Notes: a model not told the origin generated them from the sequence alone. A DNA stretch of 64,000 nucleotides from Citrobacter sp. (GCA_019415335.1 DXKH01000015.1:205399-269398); one strand, 5' to 3'; positions 15,784 through 25,768 are shown, numbered from the stretch's first letter. Numbers and translations are program-made.

Positions 15784-18700
15784 ATGGACTTTTCCCGCTT
15801 TTTTATCGACAGGCCGATTTTTGCCGCCGTCCTGTCGATTCTGATTTTTATCACCGGATTAATCGCCATCCCGCTGTTGCCGGTCAGCGAATATCCTGAC
15901 GTCGTGCCGCCAAGCGTACAGGTACGTGCGGAGTATCCGGGCGCCAACCCGAAAGTGATCGCCGAGACCGTGGCGACGCCGCTGGAAGAGGCGATCAACG
16001 GCGTTGAGAACATGATGTACATGAAATCTGTCGCGGGCTCCGATGGCGTGCTGGTGACCACTGTCACCTTCCGCCCGGGAACCGACCCGGATCAGGCGCA
16101 GGTTCAGGTGCAAAACCGCGTCGCGCAGGCCGAGGCGCGTCTGCCGGAAGACGTGCGGCGTTTGGGCATCACTACCCAGAAGCAGTCACCAACGCTGACG
16201 CTGGTGGTGCATCTGTTTTCGCCCAACGGTAAGTACGATTCTCTGTATATGCGCAACTACGCCACGCTGAAGGTGAAGGACGAGCTGGCGCGTCTGCCTG
16301 GCGTTGGTCAGATCCAGATTTTCGGTTCAGGTGAATACGCTATGCGCATCTGGCTGGATCCCAACAAGGTGGCGGCACGCGGATTAACCGCTTCGGATGT
16401 GGTCACGGCGATGCAGGAGCAAAACGTACAGGTTTCCGCCGGGCAGCTTGGTGCCGAGCCACTGCCGAAAGAGAGCGATTTCCTGATCTCCATTAACGCC
16501 CAGGGCCGTCTGCATACGGAAGAAGAGTTTGGCAATATAGTCCTGAAAACAACGCAGGACGGTACGGTCGTCCGCCTGCGCGACGTGGCGCGCATTGAAA
16601 TGGGGTCCGGCAGCTATGCCCTGCGTTCCCAACTGAACAATAAAGACGCGGTCGGGATTGGTATCTTCCAGTCGCCGGGGGCGAACGCCATTGATCTGTC
16701 TAACGCGGTGCGCGCGAAAATGGACGAACTGTCCACGCGTTTCCCGGCAGATATGAAGTGGGCGGCACCTTACGATCCGACGGTTTTCGTTCGCGATTCC
16801 ATTCGCGCGGTAGTGCAAACGCTGCTGGAAGCGGTGGTGCTGGTGGTGCTGGTGGTGATCCTGTTCCTGCAAACCTGGCGCGCGTCGATCATTCCGCTGA
16901 TCGCGGTGCCGGTCTCTGTTGTGGGGACTTTCAGCATTCTCTATCTGCTGGGCTTTTCGCTGAATACCCTGAGCTTGTTCGGGCTGGTTCTGGCTATCGG
17001 TATCGTGGTGGATGACGCCATCGTGGTGGTGGAAAACGTCGAGCGAAATATTGAAGAGGGGCTTGCTCCGCTTGCGGCGGCGCATCAGGCGATGCGAGAA
17101 GTGTCCGGGCCGATTATCGCGATTGCGCTGGTGCTGTGTGCAGTGTTTGTCCCAATGGCGTTTCTCTCTGGCGTCACCGGACAGTTCTACAAGCAGTTTG
17201 CGGTGACGATCGCGATTTCCACGGTCATCTCTGCCATTAACTCGCTGACGCTCTCACCGGCGCTGGCGGCGTTGCTGTTAAAACCGCACGGTGCGCCGAA
17301 AGATTTCCCGACCCGGCTTATCGATCGTCTGTTCGGCTGGATTTTCCGTCCGTTTAACCGCTTTTTCCACCGCAGCTCAAACGGCTATCAGGGGCTGGTG
17401 GGCAAAACGCTGGGACGGCGCGGCGCGGTATTTGTGGTTTATCTGCTGCTGCTCTGTGCCGCAGGCGTCATGTTTAAAGCGGTACCCGGCGGGTTTATTC
17501 CGACGCAGGATAAGCTTTACCTGATCGGCGGCGTGAAAATGCCGGAAGGCTCCTCGCTGGCGCGCACCGACGCGGTAATCCGCAAAATGAGCGAAATCGG
17601 GATGAATACCGAAGGTGTGGACTATGCGGTTGCGTTCCCGGGGCTGAACGCGCTGCAGTTCACCAACACGCCGAATACCGGGACCGTCTTTTTTGGCCTG
17701 AAACCGTTCGATCAGCGTAAACATTCCGCGGCGGAAATAAACGCGGAGATCAATGCGAAAATTGCGCAAATTCAGGAAGGTTTTGGCTTCTCCATTCTGC
17801 CGCCGCCGATATTAGGGTTGGGGCAGGGCTCCGGGTATTCACTGTATATTCAGGATCGCGCAGGTCTTGGTTATGGCTCGCTGCAAAACGCGGTGAACAC
17901 CATGTCCGGTGCGATTATGCAGACGCCGGGAATGCACTTCCCGATCTCAACCTACCAGGCTAATGTTCCGCAGCTGGATGTACAGGTCGATCGTGATAAG
18001 GCGAAAGCACAGGGCGTGCTGCTGACCGACCTTTTTGGTACGTTGCAAACCTATCTGGGCTCGTCGTACGTGAATGACTTTAACCAGTTCGGTCGTACCT
18101 GGCGCGTGATGGCGCAGGCCGACGGGCAGTTCCGCGACAGCGTGGAAGATATTGCGAATTTACGCACCCGTAATAATCAGGGCGAAATGGTGCCGATCGG
18201 CAGTATGGTGAATATCACGACCACCTACGGGCCGGATCCGGTGATTCGCTACAATGGTTATCCTGCGGCGGATCTCATTGGCGATGCCGATCCTCGCATA
18301 CTCTCTTCCGCGCAGGCGATGACGCAGCTGGACGCAATGTCTAAGCAGATCCTGCCGAATGGGATGAATATAGAATGGACGGATCTGAGCTTCCAGCAGG
18401 CCACGCAGGGCAATACGGCACTGATCGTCTTCCCGGTCGCGGTGCTGCTGGCGTTCCTGGTCCTGGCGGCACTGTATGAAAGCTGGACGCTGCCGCTGGC
18501 GGTGATCCTTATCGTCCCGATGACCATGCTTTCCGCACTGTTTGGCGTCTGGTTGACCGGTGGCGATAACAACGTTTTCGTGCAGGTGGGCCTGGTGGTG
18601 CTGATGGGGCTGGCCTGTAAAAACGCGATTCTTATCGTAGAGTTCGCCCGTGAGCTGGAGATTCAGGGGAAAGGCATTATGGACGCCGCGCTGGAGGCGT

Positions 18701-18939
18701 GCCGCCTGCGCTTACGTCCGATTGTGATGACGTCCATTGCCTTTATTGCCGGGACGATTCCATTGATCCTCGGTCACGGCGCGGGGGCAGAAGTGCGTGG
18801 CGTCACCGGTATCACGGTATTTTCCGGCATGTTGGGGGTGACGTTGTTTGGTTTGTTCCTGACACCGGTGTTTTACGTTACGCTGCGTAAATTCGTTACG
18901 CGCGGTAAACCGGTAAGGGATGTTTTGCCGATTTCTTAA
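15784..18939 (+). CDS. oqxB: OqxB, RND multidrug efflux pump
   Basis: The 1051-residue inner-membrane proton antiporter is of the HAE1-RND type. Twelve transmembrane segments are arranged as 1+5+1+5 around two large periplasmic loops. The proton-relay aspartates are in GIVVDDAIVVVEN (TM4), and the Lys of TM10 is in GLACKNAILIVEFA. It matches Klebsiella OqxB almost residue for residue. OqxAB exports quinolones, quinoxalines (olaquindox), chloramphenicol, nitrofurantoin and biocides. It starts 24 bases after oqxA and is cotranscribed. The locus is complete with both regulators and has no IS26 in sight, so it is chromosomal and not the plasmid-borne Tn6010 form. Confidence 0.97.
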   Translation: MDFSRFFIDRPIFAAVLSILIFITGLIAIPLLPVSEYPDVVPPSVQVRAEYPGANPKVIAETVATPLEEAINGVENMMYMKSVAGSDGVLVTTVTFRPGTDPDQAQVQVQNRVAQAEARLPEDVRRLGITTQKQSPTLTLVVHLFSPNGKYDSLYMRNYATLKVKDELARLPGVGQIQIFGSGEYAMRIWLDPNKVAARGLTASDVVTAMQEQNVQVSAGQLGAEPLPKESDFLISINAQGRLHTEEEFGNIVLKTTQDGTVVRLRDVARIEMGSGSYALRSQLNNKDAVGIGIFQSPGANAIDLSNAVRAKMDELSTRFPADMKWAAPYDPTVFVRDSIRAVVQTLLEAVVLVVLVVILFLQTWRASIIPLIAVPVSVVGTFSILYLLGFSLNTLSLFGLVLAIGIVVDDAIVVVENVERNIEEGLAPLAAAHQAMREVSGPIIAIALVLCAVFVPMAFLSGVTGQFYKQFAVTIAISTVISAINSLTLSPALAALLLKPHGAPKDFPTRLIDRLFGWIFRPFNRFFHRSSNGYQGLVGKTLGRRGAVFVVYLLLLCAAGVMFKAVPGGFIPTQDKLYLIGGVKMPEGSSLARTDAVIRKMSEIGMNTEGVDYAVAFPGLNALQFTNTPNTGTVFFGLKPFDQRKHSAAEINAEINAKIAQIQEGFGFSILPPPILGLGQGSGYSLYIQDRAGLGYGSLQNAVNTMSGAIMQTPGMHFPISTYQANVPQLDVQVDRDKAKAQGVLLTDLFGTLQTYLGSSYVNDFNQFGRTWRVMAQADGQFRDSVEDIANLRTRNNQGEMVPIGSMVNITTTYGPDPVIRYNGYPAADLIGDADPRILSSAQAMTQLDAMSKQILPNGMNIEWTDLSFQQATQGNTALIVFPVAVLLAFLVLAALYESWTLPLAVILIVPMTMLSALFGVWLTGGDNNVFVQVGLVVLMGLACKNAILIVEFARELEIQGKGIMDAALEACRLRLRPIVMTSIAFIAGTIPLILGHGAGAEVRGVTGITVFSGMLGVTLFGLFLTPVFYVTLRKFVTRGKPVRDVLPIS

Positions 18940-18954
18940 GGAATTGCATATAAC

Positions 18955-18986
18955 AAAAAACCGCCTTCACCGTTAAGGCGGTTTTT
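18955..18986. terminator. bidirectional terminator between oqxB and oqxR
   Basis: An AAAAAACCGCCTT arm pairs with AAGGCGGTTTTTT around a 6-base loop. It lies between the convergent oqxB and oqxR genes and can stop transcription from both sides. Confidence 0.9.
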
Positions 18987-19002
18987 TGCAGTCAGGAAAT
19001 AA

Positions 19003-19482
19003 CTAATGCGTTTTTTTAGACTGGGCATCAATCTCAGGGACCGGATCGCAACCGCTGGTATCGGCTTTTTTGACCTCTTCCAGCGCGCTTGCCACGGTAT
19101 GGCGAGCTAATACCTCTAACGAAGCTCGCTCCGCTTCATCGGCGATAGATTTGAAGTACCAGCAAGCGTTGGCGCTAACCACGCAGCGAGCTGGTACGTC
19201 AGGACGCGATGCCCACAGCTTTTTATCTTCAATGACTGAAAGGTAGATATCGCGCAGGGTAATCTCTTCCGCCGGGCGACCAAGATGAATAGAACCGTTG
19301 CGGCCAAGCGTTGAGACGATGATACCGTCACGCGTGAGCGGAACCATTAATTTGCGAATAAAGCTCGGATTTGCTTCCAGACCATAGGCCAGAATTGCAC
19401 TTGTCGAACGTTCACCCGATTGCTCCGCCATCGCTACGCTGAGAACCATCTGCAAAGCTGTCGGGAAGCGGTAATCTAACAT
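19003..19482 (-). CDS. oqxR: OqxR, Rrf2-family repressor of oqxAB
   Basis: A 159-residue Rrf2-family winged-helix protein. The DNA-binding part covers residues 1-70 (SILAYGLEANPSFIRKLM-like recognition segment, wing around STLGRNGSIHLG). Cys100 and Cys107 lie where Fe-S or redox-sensing cysteines occur in relatives such as NsrR and IscR; a further Cys is near residue 146. In Klebsiella, loss of OqxR function derepresses oqxAB and rarA. The start at 19482 (MLDYRFPTALQM) matches that protein and has an AGGA ribosome-binding site. The frame is intact, so the pump is expected to be repressed at baseline. Confidence 0.92.
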   Translation of the reverse strand: MLDYRFPTALQMVLSVAMAEQSGERSTSAILAYGLEANPSFIRKLMVPLTRDGIIVSTLGRNGSIHLGRPAEEITLRDIYLSVIEDKKLWASRPDVPARCVVSANACWYFKSIADEAERASLEVLARHTVASALEEVKKADTSGCDPVPEIDAQSKKTH

Positions 19483-19866
19483 TTTATTGTCCTGGGTTGC
19501 GGTGAATCTTGTTCTTTTTGGCACCGCGGAGGTGGATAAACAGTAAGCATCAATATAACAAAAACGGTAATTTTTTTGAAGCAGTCAACGATTGACCTGA
19601 CATGCAAAAATGCGTTTCCGGTACGCGCCGGATGGGTGAAAAGCATCAATCGCGCACGCTTTATTAATCTCAAATTCAACGATAGCGGATCGCGATGCCG
19701 TCCTGGCTATAATCAATGTTTCACTTAACTCCTTATCTGAAAACAATGGGAAACTACTCGACAAACCTTCATGACATACGGCAATTGAACGCTATCGTAA
19801 TGTTGTTCGTGAATCGGGTCTGTCGAGTACAGTGTCAATCGTCTCTGAAATTTCTACATATATGAT
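19483..19866. other. intergenic stretch without a gene
   Basis: These 384 bases lie upstream of oqxR and downstream of the diguanylate cyclase gene (both minus strand). I see the oqxR promoter region and a small TCCGG/CCGGA hairpin near 19617-19633. No reading frame has supporting evidence. Confidence 0.5.
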
Positions 19867-20772
19867 TTACTGAGACCATTCAGTTTTACCTCGCCCCGTG
19901 TTTTTTGCTTTATACAAAGCATCATCGACGCGTTTGATAAACGCACTGGTTTTTTCGTCTTTATTTTTTATGCCCAGTCCGATACTTATTGATAATGTAT
20001 TTTCTTCATCAATGGCGATTTTTGACGTATCATGCATAATAATGCTGGCATAGGTTGATAGTAATCTGGTATTTGCATTTTTTACCATAACGGCAAACTC
20101 CTCCCCGCCAATTCTTGTTGGTATGCAATTTTCTGATGAACAGGTGGAAAGTAATTTACCAAACTTTCTGAGTGTTTCGTCACCTTTTACGTGTCCATAT
20201 TTGTCATTAATCTTTTTAAAATGATCAATGTCAATTAAGATTAGACCCAGAGAAGTATAGGTCAGGTCATGAATAGTGTTGATAAAAAACCGTCTGTTTG
20301 GTAATCGCGTCAAATCATCGTATTTTGAAATTGTATTAGCCAGGGCATATAGTTTTTCCAGATCGCGTATTTTTTTATACCCCGAAATACAGACGAGAAA
20401 AATCCCAGCTAAACGTAAAATATTTTTCAGATAGCTGAGCCAGTGAGGCTGAAAGACGAGTTGTTCCGAAAATTCGAGCGAGGCGCCTGCTAGCCAGATG
20501 AACAGGCCCGATCTCAACAGTACACTGTGTTTTGTGTACGCAGAAAATTTCCCGGTAAGATAAAGCGCCATCAACAGAAACAGAACAAGTGTTAAATCAA
20601 AATAAGTTTGTGGGTTTTGAAGGACGCTACCAAAATAAACAGGAGGATAATTCCACCAGTTAAAATAGAAAATAACAGCGATTATCAATATTCCCAGCGT
20701 AAAGAGTATTAATGAACGTTTTGAGCCGTGACTACCTTTAGGTTCGCCTGGATATTGTAAAGAAAAATTCAT
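19867..20772 (-). CDS. membrane-bound diguanylate cyclase (GGDEF)
   Basis: A 301-residue protein with about four to five transmembrane helices in residues 18-132 and a C-terminal GGDEF domain from about 150. The active-site motif is GGEEF (222-226) and the phosphate/metal residues are in DIDHFKKINDKYGH, so cyclase activity (2 GTP to c-di-GMP) is expected. The inhibitory RxxD site normally five residues before the motif is absent (SENC in its place), so product feedback is unlikely. The N-terminal membrane part resembles the MASE-type sensors in general layout; its ligand is unknown. Confidence 0.9.
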   Translation of the reverse strand: MNFSLQYPGEPKGSHGSKRSLILFTLGILIIAVIFYFNWWNYPPVYFGSVLQNPQTYFDLTLVLFLLMALYLTGKFSAYTKHSVLLRSGLFIWLAGASLEFSEQLVFQPHWLSYLKNILRLAGIFLVCISGYKKIRDLEKLYALANTISKYDDLTRLPNRRFFINTIHDLTYTSLGLILIDIDHFKKINDKYGHVKGDETLRKFGKLLSTCSSENCIPTRIGGEEFAVMVKNANTRLLSTYASIIMHDTSKIAIDEENTLSISIGLGIKNKDEKTSAFIKRVDDALYKAKNTGRGKTEWSQ

Positions 20773-20908
20773 TAGTATGCCTGCTGAAGCGTCTTTTTAT
20801 AGCTGTTGAGTGCGAACATGTTGATTTCTCCTGACATCACTTTTCTCGTTTGCGACAAGCATACTGTATAAAAGACCAATGATAGCATTTGGCTATTGGA
20901 AGGTAAAT

Positions 20909-20944
20909 ATCGATCGTTGTTATCAATTAATAATAACGATCGAT
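20909..20944. repeat. 15-bp inverted repeat (strong hairpin)
   Basis: Two 15-base arms (20909-20923 and 20930-20944) pair with one mismatch around a 6-base loop; the arms contain ATCGATCGTT and AACGATCGAT. There is no T-run, so it is not a standard terminator. It is either a dimeric protein-binding site or a structured element. It lies about 135 bases upstream of the diguanylate cyclase start and could regulate it. Confidence 0.7.
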
Positions 20945-21761
20945 TGGTTATTTTTAATTGTTGGATTCTATCGATACGTGAAATCCCTGATATTTTATAT
21001 CTATACGTCCATTTTCGATTTCATTATCGGAATAAAATATCAACGTAACAAAAATTATAAGGTATGAAATTTGGCGCTGTCGTGAGGGTGGTTTTGTAAA
21101 TATTGCTATTGGAGAATGCCAACCCTAAAGCAGGATTAACGTGTTAATCGTTGTCTTCACGACAACCGCCAATGTGCTTAATGGTTTTTTCTGTCTATAG
21201 AGTACTTACGCCAGTCTTCTTCCAGCAATCAAGCGTCTGAATTTGCATGAACCAGCGCTGGAGATTATGCAGATCCGATACAGGGAATCTGGCACTGTGT
21301 TGAGCAACAAGCGGTGGGGCTATAGCGAGATCAGCAAGCCAAAATCCATTATGCAATCATAAGAACCCGACGACTGTATGTTGAGGCAGGATGGTAATAA
21401 AGACGCATTGTTTAAACCCCTTATTTGGTGAGTTAAGTAACGTTTATATCTTAACATGCTAACTACATTAAATTGATTAAAGTCTATTGTTTAATAATGG
21501 AGGTACTTTGTTTTATCAGACCGCATTAATATCAATGCTAATTATTGTTTAAGCAATTAACAAGTATTGGTTAAGTTGCTACCTTTAGATTAATATGGAA
21601 TCAGTTGTTGTTTTTTTATTCTTTTGTTTCCGGCATGTAAATTATGAGATAAAAATTGAGTTATCTTTTTCAATTAAAAAACAACATGATACGGCTTGTT
21701 TTACACGCGATTTCCTGTCTTGTTTCAAAATGTCAATGTTCTTCTTAGAGAATGATCACGT

Positions 21762-21788
21762 TAAAGTCCTCTCCCTTTCTGCCGATAG
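21762..21788 (+). promoter_or_regulatory. sigma-28 (FliA) flagellar-class promoter
   Basis: TAAAGTCC (21762-21769), an 11-base spacer and GCCGATAG (21781-21788) match the FliA consensus TAAAGTTT-N11-GCCGATAA with correct spacing. It lies about 130 bases before the chemoreceptor gene, the class of gene that FliA transcribes. Confidence 0.85.
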
Positions 21789-21916
21789 ATACGCTGGCAC
21801 ATGTTTAAAACATGATCAATTTCAATATGTTAGCTTAACTCCGCTCTTAAGTGGAACGCTCCCGGCATTGTTCTGGTTTTTTCAACGGGTGGCAGGGAAA
21901 AGGTGACTTTTTTTGT

Positions 21917-23602
21917 ATGAGACAGCAGATGAAAATAAATAATTTTGGTGTTGGTACCCGAATGGGAGTTGGCTTCAGTATTGTTCTCACCCTTGTCGTC
22001 ATTATGGCTGTAACGGGTATCGTTAAATTAAACGGCATATTGAAAGAGACCCATGCTATTACGGACAGGTTGCTGGTTCTGGAGCGACTCACGGGGGCGT
22101 GGGGGGCGGCAATTGACTATAATGGCGCGATGGGGTTGTCTGTACTGACTTCCTCTGATGAGGGAATTAAAAAATTTGCCCAGTCAAAAATGAAGGTAAT
22201 GTCGGATCGCGTGAGTGCCATTCAGAAGGAACTGACAGAACTAATTGTCTCTGATACGGGTAAGTCACTCCTGGCGACCGTGGGTGATAAAAGAAAATTG
22301 TACATCGATATCCGCAATGAGGCGATTCGCATCAGCGAACAAGGGAATGGTGATGTCACCAATGCATTTATTCGCCAGAAACTCATTCCCGCCATGGAGG
22401 TCTATTCCGGCAGCGTAAAAGCACTGGGAGATTACGATAAAGCGCAAATTGATGAAGCTGGTGGGTCCATTCAGGGGAATGGCTCGGCAGCAATTCAGGC
22501 TCTGATGGTTCTTGGCGTAATCGCTATTCTCGTCGGCAGTCTGTTGGCGTGGTTTATCACTCAGGGGATAACTCGCCCATTGTTGTCTGCCGTGCATGTG
22601 GCCCGGGAAGTGGCGTCCGGTAATCTGGGCATCGACGTTAAAGTGGAATCCCGAGACCAGCTTGGACAACTGATGCTCTCCCTGAGGGAAATGACGGAGA
22701 GTCTGCGTAATACAGTACGCAAGGTCCGTGAAGGGGCTGACAGCATAGCGTTAGCCGCGGCAGAAATTAATAGTGGTAACACCGATCTGGCATCTCGCAC
22801 GGAAGAGCAAGCGGCAGGGGTGGAAGAGACAGCCTCGACTCTGGAAGAGCTGACGGCAACAATTAACAATACTGCAGCAAATACGGCGCAGGCACATCGT
22901 TACGTGAGTGAGACAGCATCTGTCGTGAAACAGAATGGCGCTGTTATGAGTGAAGTGTCTTCCCGAATGCAGGAAATTTATGATTCCTCATCAAAAATGG
23001 CTGACATCATCCAGGTTATTGATGGCATAGCCTTCCAGACCAATATTCTGGCGCTGAATGCAGCAGTGGAAGCTGCGCGAGCGGGTGAATCCGGACGTGG
23101 TTTTGCTGTGGTGGCTGGAGAAGTCCGTACACTGGCACAACGCAGTGCGTCAGCCGCTCGTGAAATTAAGGAATTGATCGATGACTCTGTGTCCCGTATT
23201 GCCTCTGGCCGCAATCTGGTTGAAAAAGCAGATGGTGGCATGCTGGGAATTGTTACCAACGTCCAGAATATGACTCAACTGATTGAGGAAATCGCACAAG
23301 CGAGCCGGGAGCAGAGTGATGGGATTGCCCAAATTAACAGTGCGATGGGACAGATTGATACCACCACACAGCAAAATGCCGCGCTCGTTGAAGAGTCAGC
23401 TGCAGCTGCCTCTTCAATGCAGGAGCAGTCTCGTGTACTCCAGGATATGGTCAGCGTGTTCAGTCTGAATGAGGAAGGAATACAAGCCACAAACATGACT
23501 TCAGAAAAACGTGTTAGTCACCAGAGTGAGAGGAATAATGGCGGAAAATATGTGGTGTCCAAAAAGATAGCTTCAGAAACAGACAACTGGGAAACTTTCT
23601 GA
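21917..23602 (+). CDS. methyl-accepting chemotaxis protein with CheR tether
   Basis: A 561-residue transmembrane chemoreceptor. TM1 is near residues 17-38, followed by a four-helix periplasmic domain of about 150 residues, TM2 near 195-217, HAMP (ITRPLLSAVHVAREVASGNL), and the cytoplasmic signalling rod. The hairpin tip includes IDGIAFQTNILALNAAVEAARAG. The protein ends NWETF, the CheR/CheB-binding pentapeptide of high-abundance receptors such as Tar and Tsr. The ATG at 21917 has an AAGGTGA site 11 bases upstream; the ATG at 21929 is a possible alternative. The ligand is unknown, because the periplasmic domain lacks the Tar/Tsr arginine pattern. It is monocistronic with its own FliA promoter. 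Confidence 0.93.
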   Translation: MRQQMKINNFGVGTRMGVGFSIVLTLVVIMAVTGIVKLNGILKETHAITDRLLVLERLTGAWGAAIDYNGAMGLSVLTSSDEGIKKFAQSKMKVMSDRVSAIQKELTELIVSDTGKSLLATVGDKRKLYIDIRNEAIRISEQGNGDVTNAFIRQKLIPAMEVYSGSVKALGDYDKAQIDEAGGSIQGNGSAAIQALMVLGVIAILVGSLLAWFITQGITRPLLSAVHVAREVASGNLGIDVKVESRDQLGQLMLSLREMTESLRNTVRKVREGADSIALAAAEINSGNTDLASRTEEQAAGVEETASTLEELTATINNTAANTAQAHRYVSETASVVKQNGAVMSEVSSRMQEIYDSSSKMADIIQVIDGIAFQTNILALNAAVEAARAGESGRGFAVVAGEVRTLAQRSASAAREIKELIDDSVSRIASGRNLVEKADGGMLGIVTNVQNMTQLIEEIAQASREQSDGIAQINSAMGQIDTTTQQNAALVEESAAAASSMQEQSRVLQDMVSVFSLNEEGIQATNMTSEKRVSHQSERNNGGKYVVSKKIASETDNWETF

Positions 23603-23616
23603 GCACCATAATACAA

Positions 23617-23642
23617 AAAATCCACGCAATTGCGTGGATTTT
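23617..23642. terminator. perfect palindromic terminator
   Basis: A perfect 26-base palindrome (core TCCACGCAATTGCGTGGA with A- and T-runs at the ends) lies between the convergent chemoreceptor and ychF genes and can terminate both. Confidence 0.9.
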
Positions 23643-23700
23643 ATAGTGTTTTGTGATTTTCATGAGATTCGATGAAACCTCACGAGACAGCAGATTTTAT

Positions 23701-24792
23701 TTAGACGTTGAACAGGAAGTTCATCACATCGCCATCTTTAACGATGTAATCTTTTCCTTCAGCACGCATTTTACCGGCTTCTTTCGCGCCTTGTTCACCT
23801 TTATAGGTGATGAAGTCGTCAAACGCGATGGTCTGTGCGCGGATAAAGCCTTTCTCGAAATCGGTATGGATTTTACCCGCCGCCTGCGGAGCCGTTGCGC
23901 CGACAGGGATGGTCCATGCACGCACTTCCTTCACACCAGCGGTGAAGTAGGTCTGCAGGTTCAGCAACTTATAGCCTGCACGAATCACACGGTTCAGGCC
24001 CGGTTCTTCCAGTCCCAGTTCCTGCATGAACTCGTCACGCTCGTCATCGTCCAGTTCAGCGATATCAGCTTCAACGGCCGCACACACCGGAACCACGACA
24101 GAACCTTCTTTCGCAGCAATTTCACGTACCTGATCGAGATATGGGTTGTTCTCGAAACCGTCTTCGTTGACGTTAGCGATATACATGGTTGGCTTCAGGG
24201 TCAGGAAACTCAGGTAACGGATTGCCGCTTTGTCTTCTTCCGTCAGGTCCAGGGAACGCAGCATGCCGGCTTCAGAGAGCTGCGGCAGGCATTTTTCCAG
24301 CGCGGCCAGTTCGGCTTTCGCGTCTTTATCGCCGCCTTTGGCTTTCTTCTGCACGCGGTGAATGGCGCGTTCGCAGGTATCGAGATCCGCCAGTGCCAGT
24401 TCGGTGTTGATGACGTCAATATCTTCCGCTGGGTTCACTTTGCCCGAAACGTGAATGATGTTGTCGTTTTCGAAGCAGCGAACCACGTGCCCGATAGCTT
24501 CGGTTTCACGAATGTTGGTCAGGAACTGGTTACCCAGACCTTCACCTTTGGACGCGCCTTTTACCAGACCGGCAATATCAACAAATTCCATTGTGGTCGG
24601 CAGGATACGCTGCGGTTTGACGATCTCAGCCAACTGGTCCAGACGCGGGTCGGGCATCGGCACGACGCCGGTATTCGGCTCAATCGTACAGAATGGGAAG
24701 TTTGCCGCTTCAATACCGGCTTTGGTCAGCGCGTTGAACAGGGTGGATTTCCCGACGTTGGGCAAACCGACGATACCGCATTTGAATCCCAT
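23701..24792 (-). CDS. ychF: YchF, OLA1-type redox-responsive ATPase
   Basis: A 363-residue protein of the Obg/OLA1 family, full length. The P-loop GLPNVGKST is at residues 8-16. The G4 motif is NVNE in place of NKxD, which makes the enzyme prefer ATP over GTP. A coiled-coil insert and a C-terminal TGS domain follow. It binds ribosomes and takes part in translation and oxidative-stress responses. It forms the conserved ychF-pth pair on the minus strand, 116 bases after pth. Confidence 0.97.
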   Translation of the reverse strand: MGFKCGIVGLPNVGKSTLFNALTKAGIEAANFPFCTIEPNTGVVPMPDPRLDQLAEIVKPQRILPTTMEFVDIAGLVKGASKGEGLGNQFLTNIRETEAIGHVVRCFENDNIIHVSGKVNPAEDIDVINTELALADLDTCERAIHRVQKKAKGGDKDAKAELAALEKCLPQLSEAGMLRSLDLTEEDKAAIRYLSFLTLKPTMYIANVNEDGFENNPYLDQVREIAAKEGSVVVPVCAAVEADIAELDDDERDEFMQELGLEEPGLNRVIRAGYKLLNLQTYFTAGVKEVRAWTIPVGATAPQAAGKIHTDFEKGFIRAQTIAFDDFITYKGEQGAKEAGKMRAEGKDYIVKDGDVMNFLFNV

Positions 24793-24908
24793 GATTTAAA
24801 TCACCTTAATATCTTGATAATCAACCTGTTGCAGAAAACAGATTGTAGAAATGGAAATAACTCTGCCTATTATACACAGCGTAAGGCAAAAATGCCGCAC
24901 ATCACTGC

Positions 24909-25493
24909 TTATTGCGCTTTAAAGGCGTGCAATCGGTTCGTTGCTTTGGTCAAACCTTCTTTGAACCACACCTCCGTGCAACGCGCCGCTTCGTCAATTG
25001 CATCGTCAATTAACTTCTGTTCAGAAACAGGCGGTTTGCCTAATACAAAGCCGACAACTTTATTTTTATCGCCTGGATGGCCGATTCCGACACGTAAGCG
25101 ATGAAAGTTAGGGTTATTGCCGAGCTTGCTGATAATGTCTTTCAGCCCGTTGTGTCCGCCATGACCCCCGCCGAGTTTAAATTTCGCCACGCCGGGCGGA
25201 AGATCCAGTTCATCGTGGGCCACTAAAATTTCGTCAGGATTGATGCGATAAAAACTCGCCATCGCGCCAACCGCTTTGCCGCTCAGATTCATAAACGTGG
25301 TGGGAACTAACAAACGGACATCTTCGCCTTCCAGACTGACTCTGGAGGTGTAGCCAAAGAATTTCGGCTCTTCGCGCAGAGGGGCACGCAACCGCTCCGC
25401 CAGTAAATCGACGTACCATGCGCCCGCATTATGTCGGGTGGCTGCATATTCAGCGCCGGGGTTCGCCAGGCCGACAATCAGTTTAATCGTCAC
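24909..25493 (-). CDS. pth: peptidyl-tRNA hydrolase
   Basis: The 194-residue enzyme cleaves peptidyl-tRNA released by abortive translation, freeing tRNA. Asn11 (GLANPGAEY), the catalytic His21 (TRHNAGAW), and the conserved HDELDLPPG and [12 protein letters not shown] segments are all present. It is normal length, cytoplasmic and essential in E. coli. Confidence 0.97.
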   Translation of the reverse strand: MTIKLIVGLANPGAEYAATRHNAGAWYVDLLAERLRAPLREEPKFFGYTSRVSLEGEDVRLLVPTTFMNLSGKAVGAMASFYRINPDEILVAHDELDLPPGVAKFKLGGGHGGHNGLKDIISKLGNNPNFHRLRVGIGHPGDKNKVVGFVLGKPPVSEQKLIDDAIDEAARCTEVWFKEGLTKATNRLHAFKAQ

Positions 25494-25768
25494 GTTTTCT
25501 ATCCTGAGTGTTTCAATAACTGGCGCGTAGTTTACTGTCTGTCGTCCCGCTTGACAAAGAACCGTGTCACTTCACGCGGAAACTGAATAATTGCCAATAT
25601 TGATTATTGGAAAGTCAAGGTGTTCAGGGGCTTATTTGTAAAGTTTTGTTGAAGAATGGGTTGTAATTGTGATCGCAGGCGCACTACCAAAGTGGTGTGT
25701 TGTCTATACTTTACACATAAGGATTAGGGGTATTCCCTGAAGCAACCCAAAAGTTCCGGAGGTGACAT

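Larger units (their letters stand above)
20773..21916. other. long AT-rich gene-poor region
   Basis: About 1.1 kb without a gene that I can support. It contains a long hairpin (20909-20944), a palindrome GATTAACGTGTTAATC at 21134-21149 followed at once by a second small hairpin (21150-21166), and the sigma-28 promoter of the chemoreceptor. Around 21200-21400 a less AT-rich patch looks like decayed coding DNA, but I cannot name the parent. The short frames 20879-21067 and 21595-21906 lack ribosome-binding sites and family similarity. Confidence 0.5.

Noticed and set aside
11070..19482. Possible mobile resistance island (APH-like kinase plus oqxAB)
   Set aside because: No IS, integrase, integron attC or terminal repeats could be seen; genes are separated by ordinary regulators and metabolic genes.
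20879..21067. 62-residue hydrophobic plus-strand frame
   Set aside because: It contains the long inverted repeat, has no ribosome-binding site and a composition expected from AT-rich DNA.
21200..21400. Decayed regulator gene in the gene-poor region
   Set aside because: The translated fragments hint at a GntR-type ligand domain, but there are several stops and the similarity is too weak to report as a pseudogene.
23653..25104. 483-residue plus-strand frame antisense to ychF and pth
   Set aside because: It is the mirror of two highly conserved genes; the unbroken frame results from their codon use.
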